A program made the translations under genes and the position numbers. A stretch of DNA of 32,640 bases. Origin: Patellaria atrata CBS 101060 (taxonomy: Eukaryota > Ascomycota > Dothideomycetes > Patellariales > Patellariaceae). Of this stretch, positions 19,980-31,719 are shown piece by piece. The first letter of the stretch is position 1, and each line of letters opens with the position of its first letter. A model generated the notes under the pieces. The model did not search any database. It was not told where the DNA came from and worked only from the letters and a program-made list of their open reading frames with translations. The stretch is from NCBI GenBank assembly GCA_010093705.1, contig MU006105.1, forward strand, positions 600,993 through 633,632, read 5' to 3'.

Positions 19980-21019
19980 TTTTGCAAAGGAAAAAGGAGG
20001 AGAAGAAGGTGGGCGAAGAGCTTGTACTTATACCCGCCAGGTAGACGCGTGTGATCAAAACATTCGCCTATCTTGCTCAACTGCATGCACTAGACTGCTA
20101 TAGAACATGACTGAAGCTACAGGGGTGAGGTATCTGCTCATATCCTGACCGCTTCTTAGCCAATTTGGCCGGCAGTATGGCCGGCTGTGACACTGTTGGC
20201 TGACACTACGGTTGCTCTTGGGGGAAAAGGGACTCTACCTCGACGACATTATGTGATGAGGTACCCTCAATGAGAGCTCTATGCCGGTATCTCTCACCCC
20301 ATTGATGTCATTCTTTACTGCGGTTACCTTTAAAGTGGCCCTAATACAGCTGTACGCAATGAACTGGAATATAGGAAAGGCTACAGGTCTAATCGGCTGC
20401 TAAAACATGTCTTAAAGATGCATGAAGTCTTCAAATTTAACATCAAGCTAGTAGGCGTGCAGCAAATGTACACTACAGTATCGGAGGATTGAGAGTCATC
20501 ATAAAAGGAAGTGTTGAACCTCAGAACTGTCCGGATTGTAGCATTTTTATTGTCTTTTAGGCCACTGAGGGCATATGAACGAAGATACAGCAGATCCACA
20601 GCAACGGATGATGACACCAGAGATCAATAACAAAGGGAATACAGTCTATATGAAGTTCACGGTGCCAAAACAACACGAGAGCTTTACCAAGTATATGAGG
20701 GTGGGATATCTTCATTATACGCACCTTAGCTGACATCCAGATCTCAATATTACCATTAGATTGCTTGAATTCAATCACCATATCCATGTTACATGTATAG
20801 AATCATGCCCCTATACCTCTTCCATTATATGCTGTGCGCCTTCCCTCTGATAGTTTTCCATTATGCCCCCGATTACGCCCCGATGCACACCAGCCCTATA
20901 TAGTATACAAACCTAACGCCAAAAGATGCCTCAAGTTTCGCAAAAGAACCTACACAGGAGAACAGGAACTTCATATATCAAGAAGACTATCCCGGAACAA
21001 TGCGATCAGGGCCAAGGAT
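19980..21019. other. Intergenic; no firm gene
   Basis: A TATA-like ACTATATAGG on the minus strand (near 20883) precedes a short minus-strand frame starting MDMVIEFKQSNGNIEIW (about 20787), which has a GTGCGT donor. A phase-0 join to a hydrophobic second exon is possible, but support is thin. TGGCCGGC occurs twice near 20166-20185. Confidence 0.4.
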
Positions 21020-21999
21020 TCAATCCTTCCACCGATTGAGCCACCGTTGCATATCATCCTCGGGCATAGCAGCAGGAGAAGCCTAAACAGCACCGTCAAC
21101 TTAGTGTCTTTCATTCCATATACGACTTCAACTTACTGGGTTCTCAATACTAGTATGAGTGAAACCATTCGACTGCGTGAACGTCGTCTTAGGTTCTGGT
21201 GTCGGCAGGAATGTCTTCGCAAAACTGACAGAGCTAGTCGGATACTGTGCGCTCCATGATTTCTTCTTTATCTTTGTCGGGGGTACTTTCTGCATAGGTG
21301 CGTAGTGGGTCAACCCCGTCTGCATGGTGTACTCAACCCCGTACTGTTCTTCCGGGGTAGCTGAGGCTGTGACGTCGGCAACATTATTCACGGTAGGAGG
21401 ACCCTTTGTGCCCTCGACTGACTCCAAGGCCGCTATTATGTTTGGCGCGAAGGTTCCAGTCATGCCTGTTAGAGTGAAGCGGGGAGAATAGTTTGTAACT
21501 GTGCCACCGGATTTTGCGACAGAGATCATTCTGAGGAAACTAGATATAGTTAGACACCAGTTACTCAAAGAATTATCTTGAGCTGCTCGTATAGGCAGAG
21601 GTGGAAAACATACTATGCATTCTTCCCCTCGCCGCCCATTGCAGCAGGTATTGCTCCCATGGCCTCATTCCCGAGCGCAAAGTCACCTTGTGTTGTGATC
21701 GCAGTAAGTTGAACCTATTCAAGAAAATACTGTCAGACAAAGTATTCCTAGCATCAAGATCTGATCTGATGAAGACGTACTATGTCCACATCGGTATTCC
21801 CACCGGCACAGAGAAAGAGCTGGTATGTCGAAAGATCTTCCAAGGGAGGATCATCCCCGGAATCCTCCCATTCAATCGATAAAGAACCACCTCCCAATAT
21901 CGAAGCACCAGCTTTTGGCTTTGTGAATTTGACGTCGGCAAGGGTGAGAGATGCGTAGGACAGGAGCGCGAAAACAAGGGCGAGGGACCTCAATACCAT
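21020..21999 (-). CDS. KRE9: KRE9/KNH1 cell-wall beta-1,6-glucan synthesis protein
   Basis: This is a secreted protein needed for beta-1,6-glucan assembly in fungal walls. Four exons join in frame: 21781-21999, 21614-21714, 21137-21539 and 21020-21082, giving 261 aa (the family is usually about 250-280). The start was chosen because it opens a signal peptide: MVLRSLALVFALL with likely cleavage after LTLA (about residue 21). The frame is open further upstream but shows nothing conserved. The mature N-terminus (FTKPKAGASILGGGSLSIEW) is the Ser/Thr-rich membrane-family domain of KRE9. It ends near YFLRMISVAKSGGTVTNYS. The C-terminal KRE9 domain contains QYGVEYTMQTGLTHYAPMQ and KTFLPTPEP, and the protein ends in DDMQRWLNRWKD. 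A TATATA box lies about 50 bases upstream of the ATG, and a CACGTG site at 22240. The gene is intact. Confidence 0.9.
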
Positions 22000-22046
22000 G
22001 GCCAGTATGAGGAATTCGATGCGGGCGACGAGTATAGTACAGGGAA

Positions 22047-22056
22047 ATATATAGAT
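22047..22056 (-). promoter_or_regulatory. TATA box of the KRE9-like gene
   Basis: CTATATATTT on the minus strand lies about 50 bases before the ATG at 21999. Confidence 0.5.
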
Positions 22057-22239
22057 TAGTCTGTTGAAACTGAGACGAGAGCACGATTGCGTTGTAGATC
22101 TGCAAAAGTACAATATCTTGAAGTCTTTGGTGTTGTCTTAGGTTGCGTAATGAGGCCATGACTCGGGAGGCGCATATCACAGCAAGGGCAGCTTCCGCAC
22201 ATTCATTCCCGATTGATCTATTTGCCGCTCCGAGGAGGT

Positions 22240-22245
22240 CACGTG
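22240..22245. promoter_or_regulatory. CACGTG E-box upstream of the KRE9-like gene
   Basis: GGTCACGTGA at about -240 from the KRE9 ATG matches the bHLH (Cbf1/Pho4-type) consensus. Function is inferred only from the motif; a 6-base site is expected by chance several times in 32 kb. Confidence 0.3.
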
Positions 22246-22259
22246 AGAGGATCTGGGAT

Positions 22260-22932
22260 TCAAAACAAGTTTAGCAAACATTATTGTGGTGAGGGCCAGA
22301 AGTCACTTTTCAGAGCACTTCGAGTATAGGAGTAATCATGAAGTATTTGCAGTGTGGAACGCATTGAGTGTAGTTTGAAGCTACAATAGCGCTTCAAGAG
22401 ACCATAAATTGAAGCTACCATATGCTTCGGAGGTCAAAGTTGGTGTTTTCCACTGATTGTGGATATGTACCACCATAAGTAGATACAGCATAAAACCATG
22501 CGCTGGGAAGGTGTTATTGTACAGAATTGCAAAGGAGCAAGTCCGACATTGCGTCGGAAAACGAAAAAAAAAAAAAAAACCTCAAATGTGCCGCCATGAA
22601 AGCCCGTCTCATTCGTAAAAATATTCGCCAGGTCTCGAATAAAAAAAAATAAGCGAAGAGGGAATGAAAACCGTCAAAAGTTCCCACCCACAGGGGAATA
22701 AAAGTAACAAATTGAATCCCGCTTTTCTGTCCCTTGATGCACCAATAACACCCTGCTTAGCCCGAACTTCGTAAACGTGAAATCGTAAATATGTAATTTG
22801 AGATGGGAAATATCGGAAAGAATGCTCCTCAACCGTGCACAGCCTTGCCAGGTTGCAGAATGTGATCATTGCGGTGAAAAATACCTGCTGATATCATATG
22901 AAAAGGTACGCCCAATGCTATACAATATAGCT
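22260..22932. other. Intergenic, upstream of KRE9 and downstream of the cyclin
   Basis: No gene is seen. A run of 16 A lies at 22564-22579, and a second A-rich run lies near 22640-22652. The 3' end of the cyclin transcript probably falls here. Confidence 0.55.
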
Positions 22933-23847
22933 TTAGGCATTAACGTTGACTCGTCCCCTGACTGGAAGTTTCGGTTGGAAGGATGCTGGGACCCTGTTGC
23001 GCAACATGGTAACATGTACAGCTGCCTGCTGGAGAGCCATTGTCTTGTCGTGGAGAATGTCGCAAGTTACTTGGAGATCGAAATTCGTCAGGTAACAGAG
23101 ACTAATCTCCAACATGTGCAACTCGCTCTCTCTGACTCCGCCAACTGCGGCGAAACGGGCCTGAGGATATCGAAGATCCTCCAGCGCCTTCATCCCGACA
23201 CGTAGACTAGCCAACATCAGACGGTGTACGGTCCTAGGAGTAAGAGGGACGAGTTTCTCCTCGATAACTAATTTGTGGATATAGACACCTGCTGCAAGCC
23301 ACACGGCGGTCGACATGGGACAGAATCTCTGCAGACGAATTGCATAGTCCTCCAAAGGTACGGTTGGTGGACGTCTGGAGAAGAATTTGCGAGCAATTGC
23401 TTGTTGCTGGACATTGATAGGTTCCGCACCGTGTCCGATAATACCGGCAGCCGGTTCCGAAGCACAAGCTTCCGGACTACCAATCTCTACCTCTTTGAAT
23501 GTGGGAGCTTTCATGTCGTCAGAAGGTACGGGGGTCGCTGGGCGGACTACAGATCGTCGCCTGGAGTGATTGTTTGAAGGACTACTCATAGTAGGTGTGC
23601 TAGGACGGCTTAGAGGCGGCGTAGGTGGAACATCCCCTTGAAAACTTGCAAGAGCTGCAAGTGTTCGTGTGAGGATCTTCATGGCTGTCTCTGCTTCCAT
23701 TGTTGCAACGTCCCAACCTCCTTCAACAGGCGGTGATGGTATGTCCGCTCGGGGTGAAGCAATTGGAGGAATGACACCTGTATCGGCTGAGGGATTGGGT
23801 GGTGGAGGAGGTTCGTCATGGTGAGAAGTTGTTGAAGAAGGGTCCAT
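22933..23847 (-). CDS. PHO80/PCL-type cyclin
   Basis: This is a cyclin partner of a PHO85-type kinase; in yeast such pairs act in phosphate sensing, glycogen control and morphogenesis. One exon, 304 aa. Residues 1-140 are proline-rich and disordered, with SP/TP sites. The cyclin fold covers about 145-262: KFFSRRPPTVPLEDYAIRL, CPMSTAVWLAAGVYI, TPRTVHRLMLASLRVGMKAL and LEISLCYLTNFDLQV are family hallmarks. The C-terminal 40 residues are basic and unconserved. The start is the first ATG, and the frame is free of lesions. Whether it is the PHO80 orthologue or a PCL6/7 relative cannot be told from the sequence alone, so I leave the symbol empty. Its strand matches its neighbours KRE9 and CUE1 but the spacing is about 0.9-2.7 kb, so they are independent genes. 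Confidence 0.88.
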   Translation of the reverse strand: MDPSSTTSHHDEPPPPPNPSADTGVIPPIASPRADIPSPPVEGGWDVATMEAETAMKILTRTLAALASFQGDVPPTPPLSRPSTPTMSSPSNNHSRRRSVVRPATPVPSDDMKAPTFKEVEIGSPEACASEPAAGIIGHGAEPINVQQQAIARKFFSRRPPTVPLEDYAIRLQRFCPMSTAVWLAAGVYIHKLVIEEKLVPLTPRTVHRLMLASLRVGMKALEDLRYPQARFAAVGGVRESELHMLEISLCYLTNFDLQVTCDILHDKTMALQQAAVHVTMLRNRVPASFQPKLPVRGRVNVNA

Positions 23848-26543
23848 TGTCTTTATGAATGTTTATGTATCGTGAAGCCTCGAGGTCAGGCTAAGATCGA
23901 AGGCTTGATTGTGAATTAGAGCGTGACCTTATTATCAGGATGCTTCAGAAGACGAGGCTTGCCATATGTGTTTAGGCACGGCTGGAGTCCGCTGCTGACG
24001 AGGTGTATTGACTGAATTGGTTGGCCACATGCATACTGTCAGAGGGACGGAGGAATAAGTACCTGCTCGCGAAACGGGAAAGGATGCTAAAGTGGCAGAC
24101 GTGTTGTAACTTTGTTCGAAGCGGTAGACAACGAGATGATACCAAATCTCCGGGTATGGCTAGTCAGAGAGGTGAACGAATAATGTTCTGCTATAACAAC
24201 AGGAACTTGCGGGCCGAAAAAGCAGTGCTACTGCTCGTCACACCCGCGCGCTGCGGAGCACGGGCACGATATGGATCAGTCTGTGATCAGTCTTGATCCG
24301 GCTCGAGATCAGAGCTTGTTAATCTGAAAGTATGGCAAAATTGTAAAGTGGAAGCGATCTCCAGATTGATGATGAGATGGAGCAGCTGCAAGGCTTTGGC
24401 TAAAAGATCTTGGACGAAAGGGAGCTTGAGCCTTGGACGAGTTTGAAGCTCTAAACAACGTCAGTCTAGGGCGGGGGTGTCTAATCGAAGGAGGTTTGGC
24501 TGGAAATGGTTCCCTTCGTAGCCGCTTATCACTTTTCGGGGGCAAGATCAAAAGCCGCATCCACTACTACAAACGCTCACCAGCCTCTTCTGCTCATCTT
24601 TAAGTCAGGTGGGAAGAAGAAAACGGTAAATTCGGTCTCAGTAAGAGAGTCATTTCAAGGATTCAAGAGGCAAAAACGTTCCAGACCCCCCATACCCCAC
24701 AACCACACCGTGTCCTGGAGTATCTGGTAAGCAACCGCTATCCCCTTTAGTAACTGCATAGTCAAAAGAAACATATCATATCGTGAGCAACCGAAATTTG
24801 TCTTTGCCAAGTGTCTCCTGGGACTTTATTCCAGCAAATGGACAGAAATTATTCATCTTAAGAGGCAGAATTGAGCAAATCATACTTAGAAGCAGAGCTT
24901 GGGAGAGCCTTACATACATGAGCGCCAACGCAGTCCAGAAAGAATCGAACACGCAGCCCCGTGATATTACAGGAAAGCGCGGGATGATCTGTAACTACGG
25001 ACGTACAAGTAACTACAGTATACATACGAGTTACGATCTCCATAGCCGTGGAGTGCATCGGCTTTATGTTACCCTGCATCGCAGTACCTGACCTATAAAC
25101 GTAGCGGATTTGTACTAGAAACATAGGAGTATCATCCCTTTAGGGCCTTTAGGGATACTTTCAGCTAATTCCAATTTCACCGTCTATTTAACTGGTTCAT
25201 ATAACTGGTTGAAATATGAATTTAGGCTTGTATGTGTTGTTCTTTTCTGCAAGCCATACTGCTTACCCCAACTTCACCATACTACCGGGTAACCTTCTCT
25301 ACTCTCTTTAAATGGAGCAATCATTCTTTCCACCTTCTATGCAGCTCATTTATCCTGGGACTGTGCTTCCACTTGCATTCAAATACCACGCTGTCGTGCT
25401 TTCTTTTTCCTCCCCAGGCAGACATGTTTTTTCTTCCCCATCATGTGATGGTATGGTACGATCCAGGCCAACAGCCTCAGAATGACTCGATCCAATGTAA
25501 ACACTCTCGGCGGGGCGTTTGCAGCGTCACAAGGACAACATACTGTTCGTACAACATACGAACACTGTAATGGGTAGACTACCGAATGCGGTATCCGCCG
25601 CGCCAGTTTCGAATCCTATCACTCGGCATATTGCTCCTCCGAGTGTCACTCTTTGAAAGACGTATAGCGGCTCCCCTCCAGACCTTGACACCTACCCGAC
25701 ATAATGTCAAGAAGCTAAAAAGAAGGAATCTAAAGCTATAACAGAAACTGTATGTGCTGCTATCACTCGGATAACTCGGTACCTTTAAACGGACCTATTC
25801 TCATCCCTACTATTCCTCAAATTTCGTCCGTTTCCACTAAATGCGGCCCAAAAGGAAATTTATATCCATATCTCAGCTTCTCCCCGCAAAGAGTAGATAT
25901 GGCAAGATGTTCCTGCAGGATGTTTATGGATCTTTCACATTTGTCACTACCTAATATAGTAAAGGATAACCCCCTAGCATGACGCTGCGTAGACCCTGAA
26001 GTCCATCAGCTCACTGACTCGCCCCACACCAGACGGAAACCAGGCACGTGGGCAAGACCCTTAAATCGATCCGAAAAAGGGGTACTCGTTATCGGATCAT
26101 TCTCTGAATGACTCAATTCAGACGCAACAGTTTGAAAAGTGGATTGGTGTTGGAAGAACTCCCTGACTAGCTCAATATGAAGCAACTTTCTCCCATCCTT
26201 ATCACTCTTTTATGAGATCAATACTTGGAAGTAGTAGAATGGTGCATATTATATATTTTTATCCTCCAAAGCCATTGAACTAACTTGGACTGATATAAAT
26301 ACAATCTTACAACGTAGCTAAGATGTCCTGCTAATATTCTCCCTGATATCTTGTCCAGATAAATATATCCCCACCTTCAAATAGCTTGAGCCCTCTTCTC
26401 ATCCCAACAACATATCCCTTCCTCCTCCGTTCATACCTTAACCATACAGATAATATATATAGCGCCCCAACGCCCTTGATAAACTCCTTTGAAGAGTCTC
26501 CGAATTCCCTCCCCACTCTCAATATACGGTCGTCATCTCCCTT
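23848..26543. other. Gene-poor stretch of 2.7 kb
   Basis: No gene is supported on either strand. The first 150 bases form the promoter region of the cyclin. Other items seen are a GATCAG-rich patch at 24275-24310, a T/C-rich stretch at 25230-25440, a CACGTG at 26045-26050 and AT-rich sequence at 26220-26470. The open frames of 60-112 codons look like chance. Confidence 0.5.
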
Positions 26544-27271
26544 TCATGACCCTTCCCCCTTCCTCTCCTTCTCAACCCGTTCCAACATCTTCTGCCTAGC
26601 CTTCAAAATCATCTCCTCCTTCCTCTTCTGCAGCTCCGCCTGCCTCTTCGCCTTATCCCCACTCCACGCCGGTTTCTTCCCCGCCGAAATATCCTCCTTC
26701 TCTTCGACCGGAGCGTTAACTTTCGAGCCCAAGTTATAGCGCGTTATAAGATCCGGATGTTTCGGCTGACTTGCGGCCGGATTATGACGGGACGAGGGAG
26801 TCGAGCTAGTCGATGGGGAGGCAGTAGAGACGGCAGGTAGTTGAAAGTTTAGCGGGGGCTAGATAGAGATAATGTTAGCACATCTATACTGCGGTATCGA
26901 GCATTCAATCATTCGACTACAGAAACTCCCTCCCCACCCCCTAAGATCATACCCTCTCACCAAACACAACCACCAGCGAATGGAAGCATAACTAGACTGA
27001 CCACATCTAAACCCCTCCCCAGAATCCTCTCCGTTGTCGCCCCCACGTTCCCTCCGTTTCTCGCGAGATCCCACCCGATGCTCCGCCGATCCAGCTGCGG
27101 GAACATCTGTGCGATCTGCTCGATCTGCTCCGGTCGCGGGCCTCGTCGCTGGCGGGCCGAACTGTTGCTCGAGTGCGTTGTCGTGGAGGGCGAGATGTAC
27201 CAGCGGATGGCGAAGAAGGTGATTAGGAGCACGGCGAGGAGTTGCGGGATGTTGAGGCTCTGTTCGGGCAT
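26544..27271 (-). CDS. CUE1: CUE1-like ER-membrane CUE-domain protein
   Basis: In yeast, Cue1 anchors the E2 enzyme Ubc7 at the ER membrane for ER-associated degradation. Two exons: 27002-27271 and 26544-26858, giving 194 aa. A single membrane segment (PQLLAVLLITFFAIRWYI, residues 9-26) is followed by a CUE domain at about 46-87 with MFPQL at 56-60, and the end TTERIL. Exon 2 begins PPLNFQLPAVS and contains HPDLITRYNLGS, then a charged helix (RQAELQKRKEEMILKARQ) in the place of the Ubc7-binding region. The intron (143 bases) ends in a good GCTAAC branch and CTAG, but its donor is GTCAGT, unusual at +3. An alternative GTGAGA donor about 40 bases further would add residues not typical of the family. 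Short CUE proteins of this layout are widespread in filamentous fungi, so the call is firm. Confidence 0.85.
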
Positions 27272-27855
27272 GTTGGGCCGGGGCCACGGTTTGTAGGACT
27301 CCGCTGCGGGTGGTATAGAGATGAGGAAGGTGGTTCTAGACGGGATATGGTGCGGTGTCGTGTGAGAAGAGATGTGAGGTTGGAGATAGGACTGATACGG
27401 GAGAGTATGGAGTGTGGTCCTATCTTCTGGGGTCGTGGAGGACAGTGCGGGTATTAGACCCCTGGTGGAATTCTATTTTTCAGGGACAGATAATACTTTT
27501 GATATTGTACATCGAGGAAATACAGGTGTAATAAGAAGTGTTGGTTCTTAGGTAAGCAAGATCAAATTCACATGGAAGTTACTACCTTGTACTAAGCCCC
27601 CGGCAGTCATCCTGCACCAAGACACAAGCTTCAATCCTCACAGGAAACGTTATAAAAGGTAACATATCCCATCAATATTCGATCTGGTTTCATTAATTTT
27701 AACAGAAACTGTCACTTCGAAATGTAAAACGCCTATAACCCATAAGTTGGCCAACCTCCACCTAATGCATTACCCAAACCCATACCACATTCATTAGCCC
27801 AGGCATACAACCGCATAAGCACATAACCGCATAACAGTATAACGACCATAAACAA
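27272..27855. other. Intergenic between CUE1 and SMC2
   Basis: The first part is the promoter region of CUE1 (minus strand). The rest holds the 3' flank of SMC2. No gene, TATA module or repeat is seen. Confidence 0.6.
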
Positions 27856-30800
27856 TCATCTCTTGAAATCCGCCGGTGTAAGAGCCTGCACCACACTGGT
27901 CCCCTCATTGAACCTTGTTCTAAAAATTCTATTCGCATTCTCGAACATACCATCTTTCAGACTGACAACAATGAACTGAGAGCCCTTGAACCTCGTTCTG
28001 ATCAAACGACCAATATTCTGCGTATGCGAAAGATCAAGCGCAGCGTCAACTTCGTCGAGAATGTACATAGGAGCGGGTTTGAATTGGAGGAGCGCCATGA
28101 TGAGGGAGAGCGCAACGAGGGATCTGTGGCAGCATGTTAGCATAGATGGATGTACACATCAGATAGAAGAAAAACATACCGCTGGCCACCGCTCAATTCT
28201 GTCAGACTCTGTTTCCACACCTTCCCTAAGCAAACTTTCACTTCCAATCCATCCGAAATCTCTTTTCCTTCTGGCGGGTCTAGCTTCGCAAAGCTACCAG
28301 GGAGGAGCTCATTGAATATGTGCCCAAAATCCCCATTGACCTTCTCCCACGTCTTCTGAAGTGCTTCACGCTTGTATTTGTCGAGATTTTGGATCGTCTC
28401 CTCAATCTTCACTTTATCCTTCTGGACGGTCCTCATCATGTTCTTCAGCGAGACCTCTTTCTTCTCAACACTATCAATCATACTCATAACCTTCGCGTTG
28501 ATCTTCTTCTTCATCCCCTGGAAGCGTTCCATGGTGCTCTTCAGAGTTGCTTTACACTCCGCCATATTCTGACCCTTGAAATCATACGGCGTATTGGACC
28601 TGCCAAAATTATCACTCTCGTCTGCGATCCATTCATGTTCATTTTCCAGTTGCTTAAGCGTTTGAGACGCTGCCTGTTGTTCTTTGTCGAATTTCTCGAT
28701 CTGGTGACCCAGTTTCTGCGCTTCTAGACCCTCTTCGATGATTTGTGCAGACTTCGAACGTATCGCTTCCTCGAGAGCTCTCAGTTCCTCGTCAAAACCC
28801 GTGAGTTTCGCTTGCTCGTCCTCGAGGTGTGCTTGTGCGATATCGTGGGCATCCTAAGAGCGTTAGTACAAAGGTTATGTAGGGTACGAGTGTTTTGTAC
28901 CTTGACACGAGCTTGTTCAGAAACTAGAGAATCGATCTCCTCTTGTTGAGACTTTAAAGTCGTCTCGATGTCTTGTAGCTGCTCCTGCGCTGCAGTAAGA
29001 TCGCTTCCGCACTGCTCAGATTCCAGCATCGCCTCCCTCATCTCTTGTTGTAGTGGTTTTATAGAAGTTGAATTCTTGCTCAAAGCTTTCTTCAACTTAT
29101 CGAGAGAGGATTGTAGTTCAGCAAGCTTGCTATCCTTATTATTATTGAAGTCATTCATATCCTTCTCGATACGCTTGACGTCCTTAGTTGCTTCCGCATG
29201 TCGTGATTTTGCGTCAGCAATATCTTGCTTAAGTTGTACAATGTTCGCTTTCATTTCCTCAAGGGCTTGAATGATCTATATGTAATTAGTGCGTGTATGA
29301 AGTAATTATCGTGTGACACTCACCGATGAAGAACTGTTCCCACTTATTTGTTCCTCAGCAAGCTTGATTTCATGAGATTTTAGATCGAGGTCCTGCTTTG
29401 TTTTTCTGGCAGCATCGAGCTTCTTCTTCTCCCTTGCTATCGTCGCTTGAAGCCTATTGAATGCTTGCTCCTGAACTGATAGCTCCTTGTTGATCTCGTT
29501 GAGTTTCTGCAAAGTGACAAGTACACCACTGGATTGTGGTGCACTTCCTCCAGAGAGTGTTCCTGACGGGTCATACACGTCACCCTCCAAGGTGACACTC
29601 TTCATCCGGATAGAAGGGTCAAACGTCACCCTCTTCGCAGTTTCAGAGTCCTCGCAAATAAGAGTTGTACCAAATACGTATTCCATAGCTGCGGTAACCT
29701 CATCGTCGAATCCGATTAGCTCAAGGGCTAGATTTACTTTACCAGGGGCAATCCTTTTAGCAGTGCTGATCTTCTCTGCTGAGGCTCTGAAAGCTGAGAT
29801 CTTGTTCAGGGGAATGAGCGTCACTCGCTTCTTTAGTCTACCATTCTGTAACAATTGAGAGCCAGTATCAGCAGAGTCGACAACAACGTTATACAAGCGG
29901 CCACCAGCGCAGATTTCCATTGCAGTTCCAGCTCGGGAGTGCTCCTTTTCTAGGGTAAAGAGTTGTGCAATGAGGCCTTTGACCTTCGATCGATCAAAGT
30001 TGGGTGTAGGATCGCTGTAGCTGAAATCGATATTCGCGACCCTCCGCTTCATACATTCAGCTTGTTCACGGAGATCTCGCACTCGATATTGCAGACGTGA
30101 CTCTTCCTGGTACATCTCATCTTCTTTGCCTGGCTCGAAGCCAAGCTTGCTGAGGTCCAATTCCAGCTTCTTGGCTTGAGTTTTCAGTGACTCCAGGTCC
30201 CTCAGGAGGTCGGCGTTCTGAGCCATTGCTTTCTTTGCCTTGGGTTCATCCTCTTTGATCCGCTTTTCTAGATGGACAATCTTAAGCTTTGCTTGTTCTT
30301 GTTCAGTCGCTGCAGCACTTGCTCTGTTTTTCGCATCCTGGAGTTGGCCTTGGTAACCGCTCTCCTGGCCCTCTTTAGAAGCGACGCCAGTCTGGAGAGT
30401 TTGGAGCAGTTCCTCTTTCTTCTCGACTTCCTCGGTCTGCTTAGTCAATTCTTCGTGTGCATCGTTGTACTTTGCTTGCAATTTCTCGTAAATCTTTGTC
30501 TTCTCCTTAAGTTGCGCTTCAAGTTCTTTGACGCTCTTTTCAACCTGCTGGCGTTTTTGAGTCTCTTCGCCCATACTAGACTTCTTGAGGTCTATGACAG
30601 TGGTCAAACGGACAACCTCGTGAGAATGATGCTTCACTTCGTCCTCGAGTGCCTGAAATTTGCCACCCTTACGTAGCTCCTTCTCGCGTGTGGCCTTGAC
30701 CTTTTTAATGTCCTCTTGAAGGAAGGAAATCTCGTTCTTGAGTTTAACAGCAGACTCTTCGAGATCTTTTGCCCGCTGTTGCTTCGCCTCTAGGTCGGCC

Positions 30801-31719
30801 GCCGCATGTCGTAGCTTCTCTTTGTATTTTACATAATCATATGCCACAACTAGCCTCGTTAACCGCTCGAGATCACTTTGTGTCTGCTGGAAATCCAGGA
30901 ATGCACGCTTCTCTAGTCTCAACTTGTTTAACTTCGGCTCGATCTCGTCTTGTAGAAGCCCCTGGATCTCCTTGACTTTTATCTCCTTTTTGTCCATAGT
31001 CTTCTTCGCCTTGTCGCGCCTGTCCTCAAACATTCGAGTTCCGGCCGCTTCTTCAATCATGGCTAAAATCTCCACAGCTTTCATATTCAACACCTTTGTG
31101 ATACGACCCTGCATGATCAAGAAGTTTGGATTGTTGATGTTAAGCTGCACCGACTGGAAGAGGTTCTGAACTGTGTGTTGCTGCGCGCGGTGCCCATTTA
31201 TGAGATATTTGCTCGTTCCTCCTAGGACAATCTGTCGAGTTACAGAAATTTGCGCATACTCCTCGAAGCCGATCGGACTCGTCTTCTTGTCGCGGTTGTC
31301 GAATACAATCGTCACACTAGCTTTTGTAACACCTGCTTGCCCACGTTTATAGATGAGATCCTAAAGGGGGAATGAAGTGTTAGAAGTATTCATAATTATA
31401 CTCATTGCATCCCAAGAAGCTTTCTAACTAACCTGTAAATTCTGCGCCCGCACTGTGCTCATATTTGTGATACCAAGGACGAAGCATATTGAGTCAAGAA
31501 TATTGGATTTGCCACTGCCATTGAGGCCCGTAATCGAGTTGAAGCTCTCATCCCTTGCGATCATGAGTATTGGAGTGACAGTACAGAGTGAGGACTATTT
31601 ACCATCCCGAAATCACCGTTCGCACCGCATATGATTTAAAACCCTATCATACATGAGCTAACTCTCACGCGCAGACAAACCGTGAAACCTACATCAATAA
31701 TCAGCTCTGTAATCCTCAT
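27856..31719 (-). CDS. SMC2: SMC2, condensin core ATPase
   Basis: SMC2 pairs with SMC4 in condensin to compact mitotic chromosomes by ATP-driven loop formation. Seven exons join in frame: 31693-31719, 31603-31643, 31433-31553, 29324-31360, 28901-29275, 28180-28853 and 27856-28123, giving 1180 aa (the family is about 1170-1180). The N-terminal MRITELIID and [14 protein letters not shown] lead into Walker A GLNGSGKS at residues 32-39. The first coiled coil runs to about 500. The hinge covers about 520-680 ([28 protein letters not shown]), and the second coiled coil runs to about 1040. The ABC signature LSGGQR is at 1087-1092 and Walker [13 protein letters not shown] at 1111-1122. The first two exons are tiny (27 and 41 bases), as is common in fungal SMC2 genes. 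No lesion is seen. Confidence 0.97.

Noticed and set aside
22609-22869. 86-aa minus-strand frame between KRE9 and the cyclin
   Set aside because: It has no recognisable motif and no promoter or splice signals, and it lies in the likely 3' flank of the cyclin gene.
24940-24970. tRNA B-box-like sequence on the minus strand (GTGTTCGATTC)
   Set aside because: The bases flanking the loop do not form a T-stem, and no A box or acceptor stem lies at the right distance.
25600-25635. tRNA T-loop-like TTTCGAATCC on the plus strand
   Set aside because: The closing G-C pair and T-stem are missing, and no cloverleaf can be drawn.
26386-26739. 117-aa plus-strand frame with hydrophobic stretches
   Set aside because: It is antisense to the conserved second exon of the CUE1-like gene, which explains the open frame.
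28320-28727. Plus-strand frames of up to 135 codons antisense to SMC2 (also 29487-29858 and 30272-30676)
   Set aside because: They are antisense shadows of the SMC2 coiled-coil and hinge exons.
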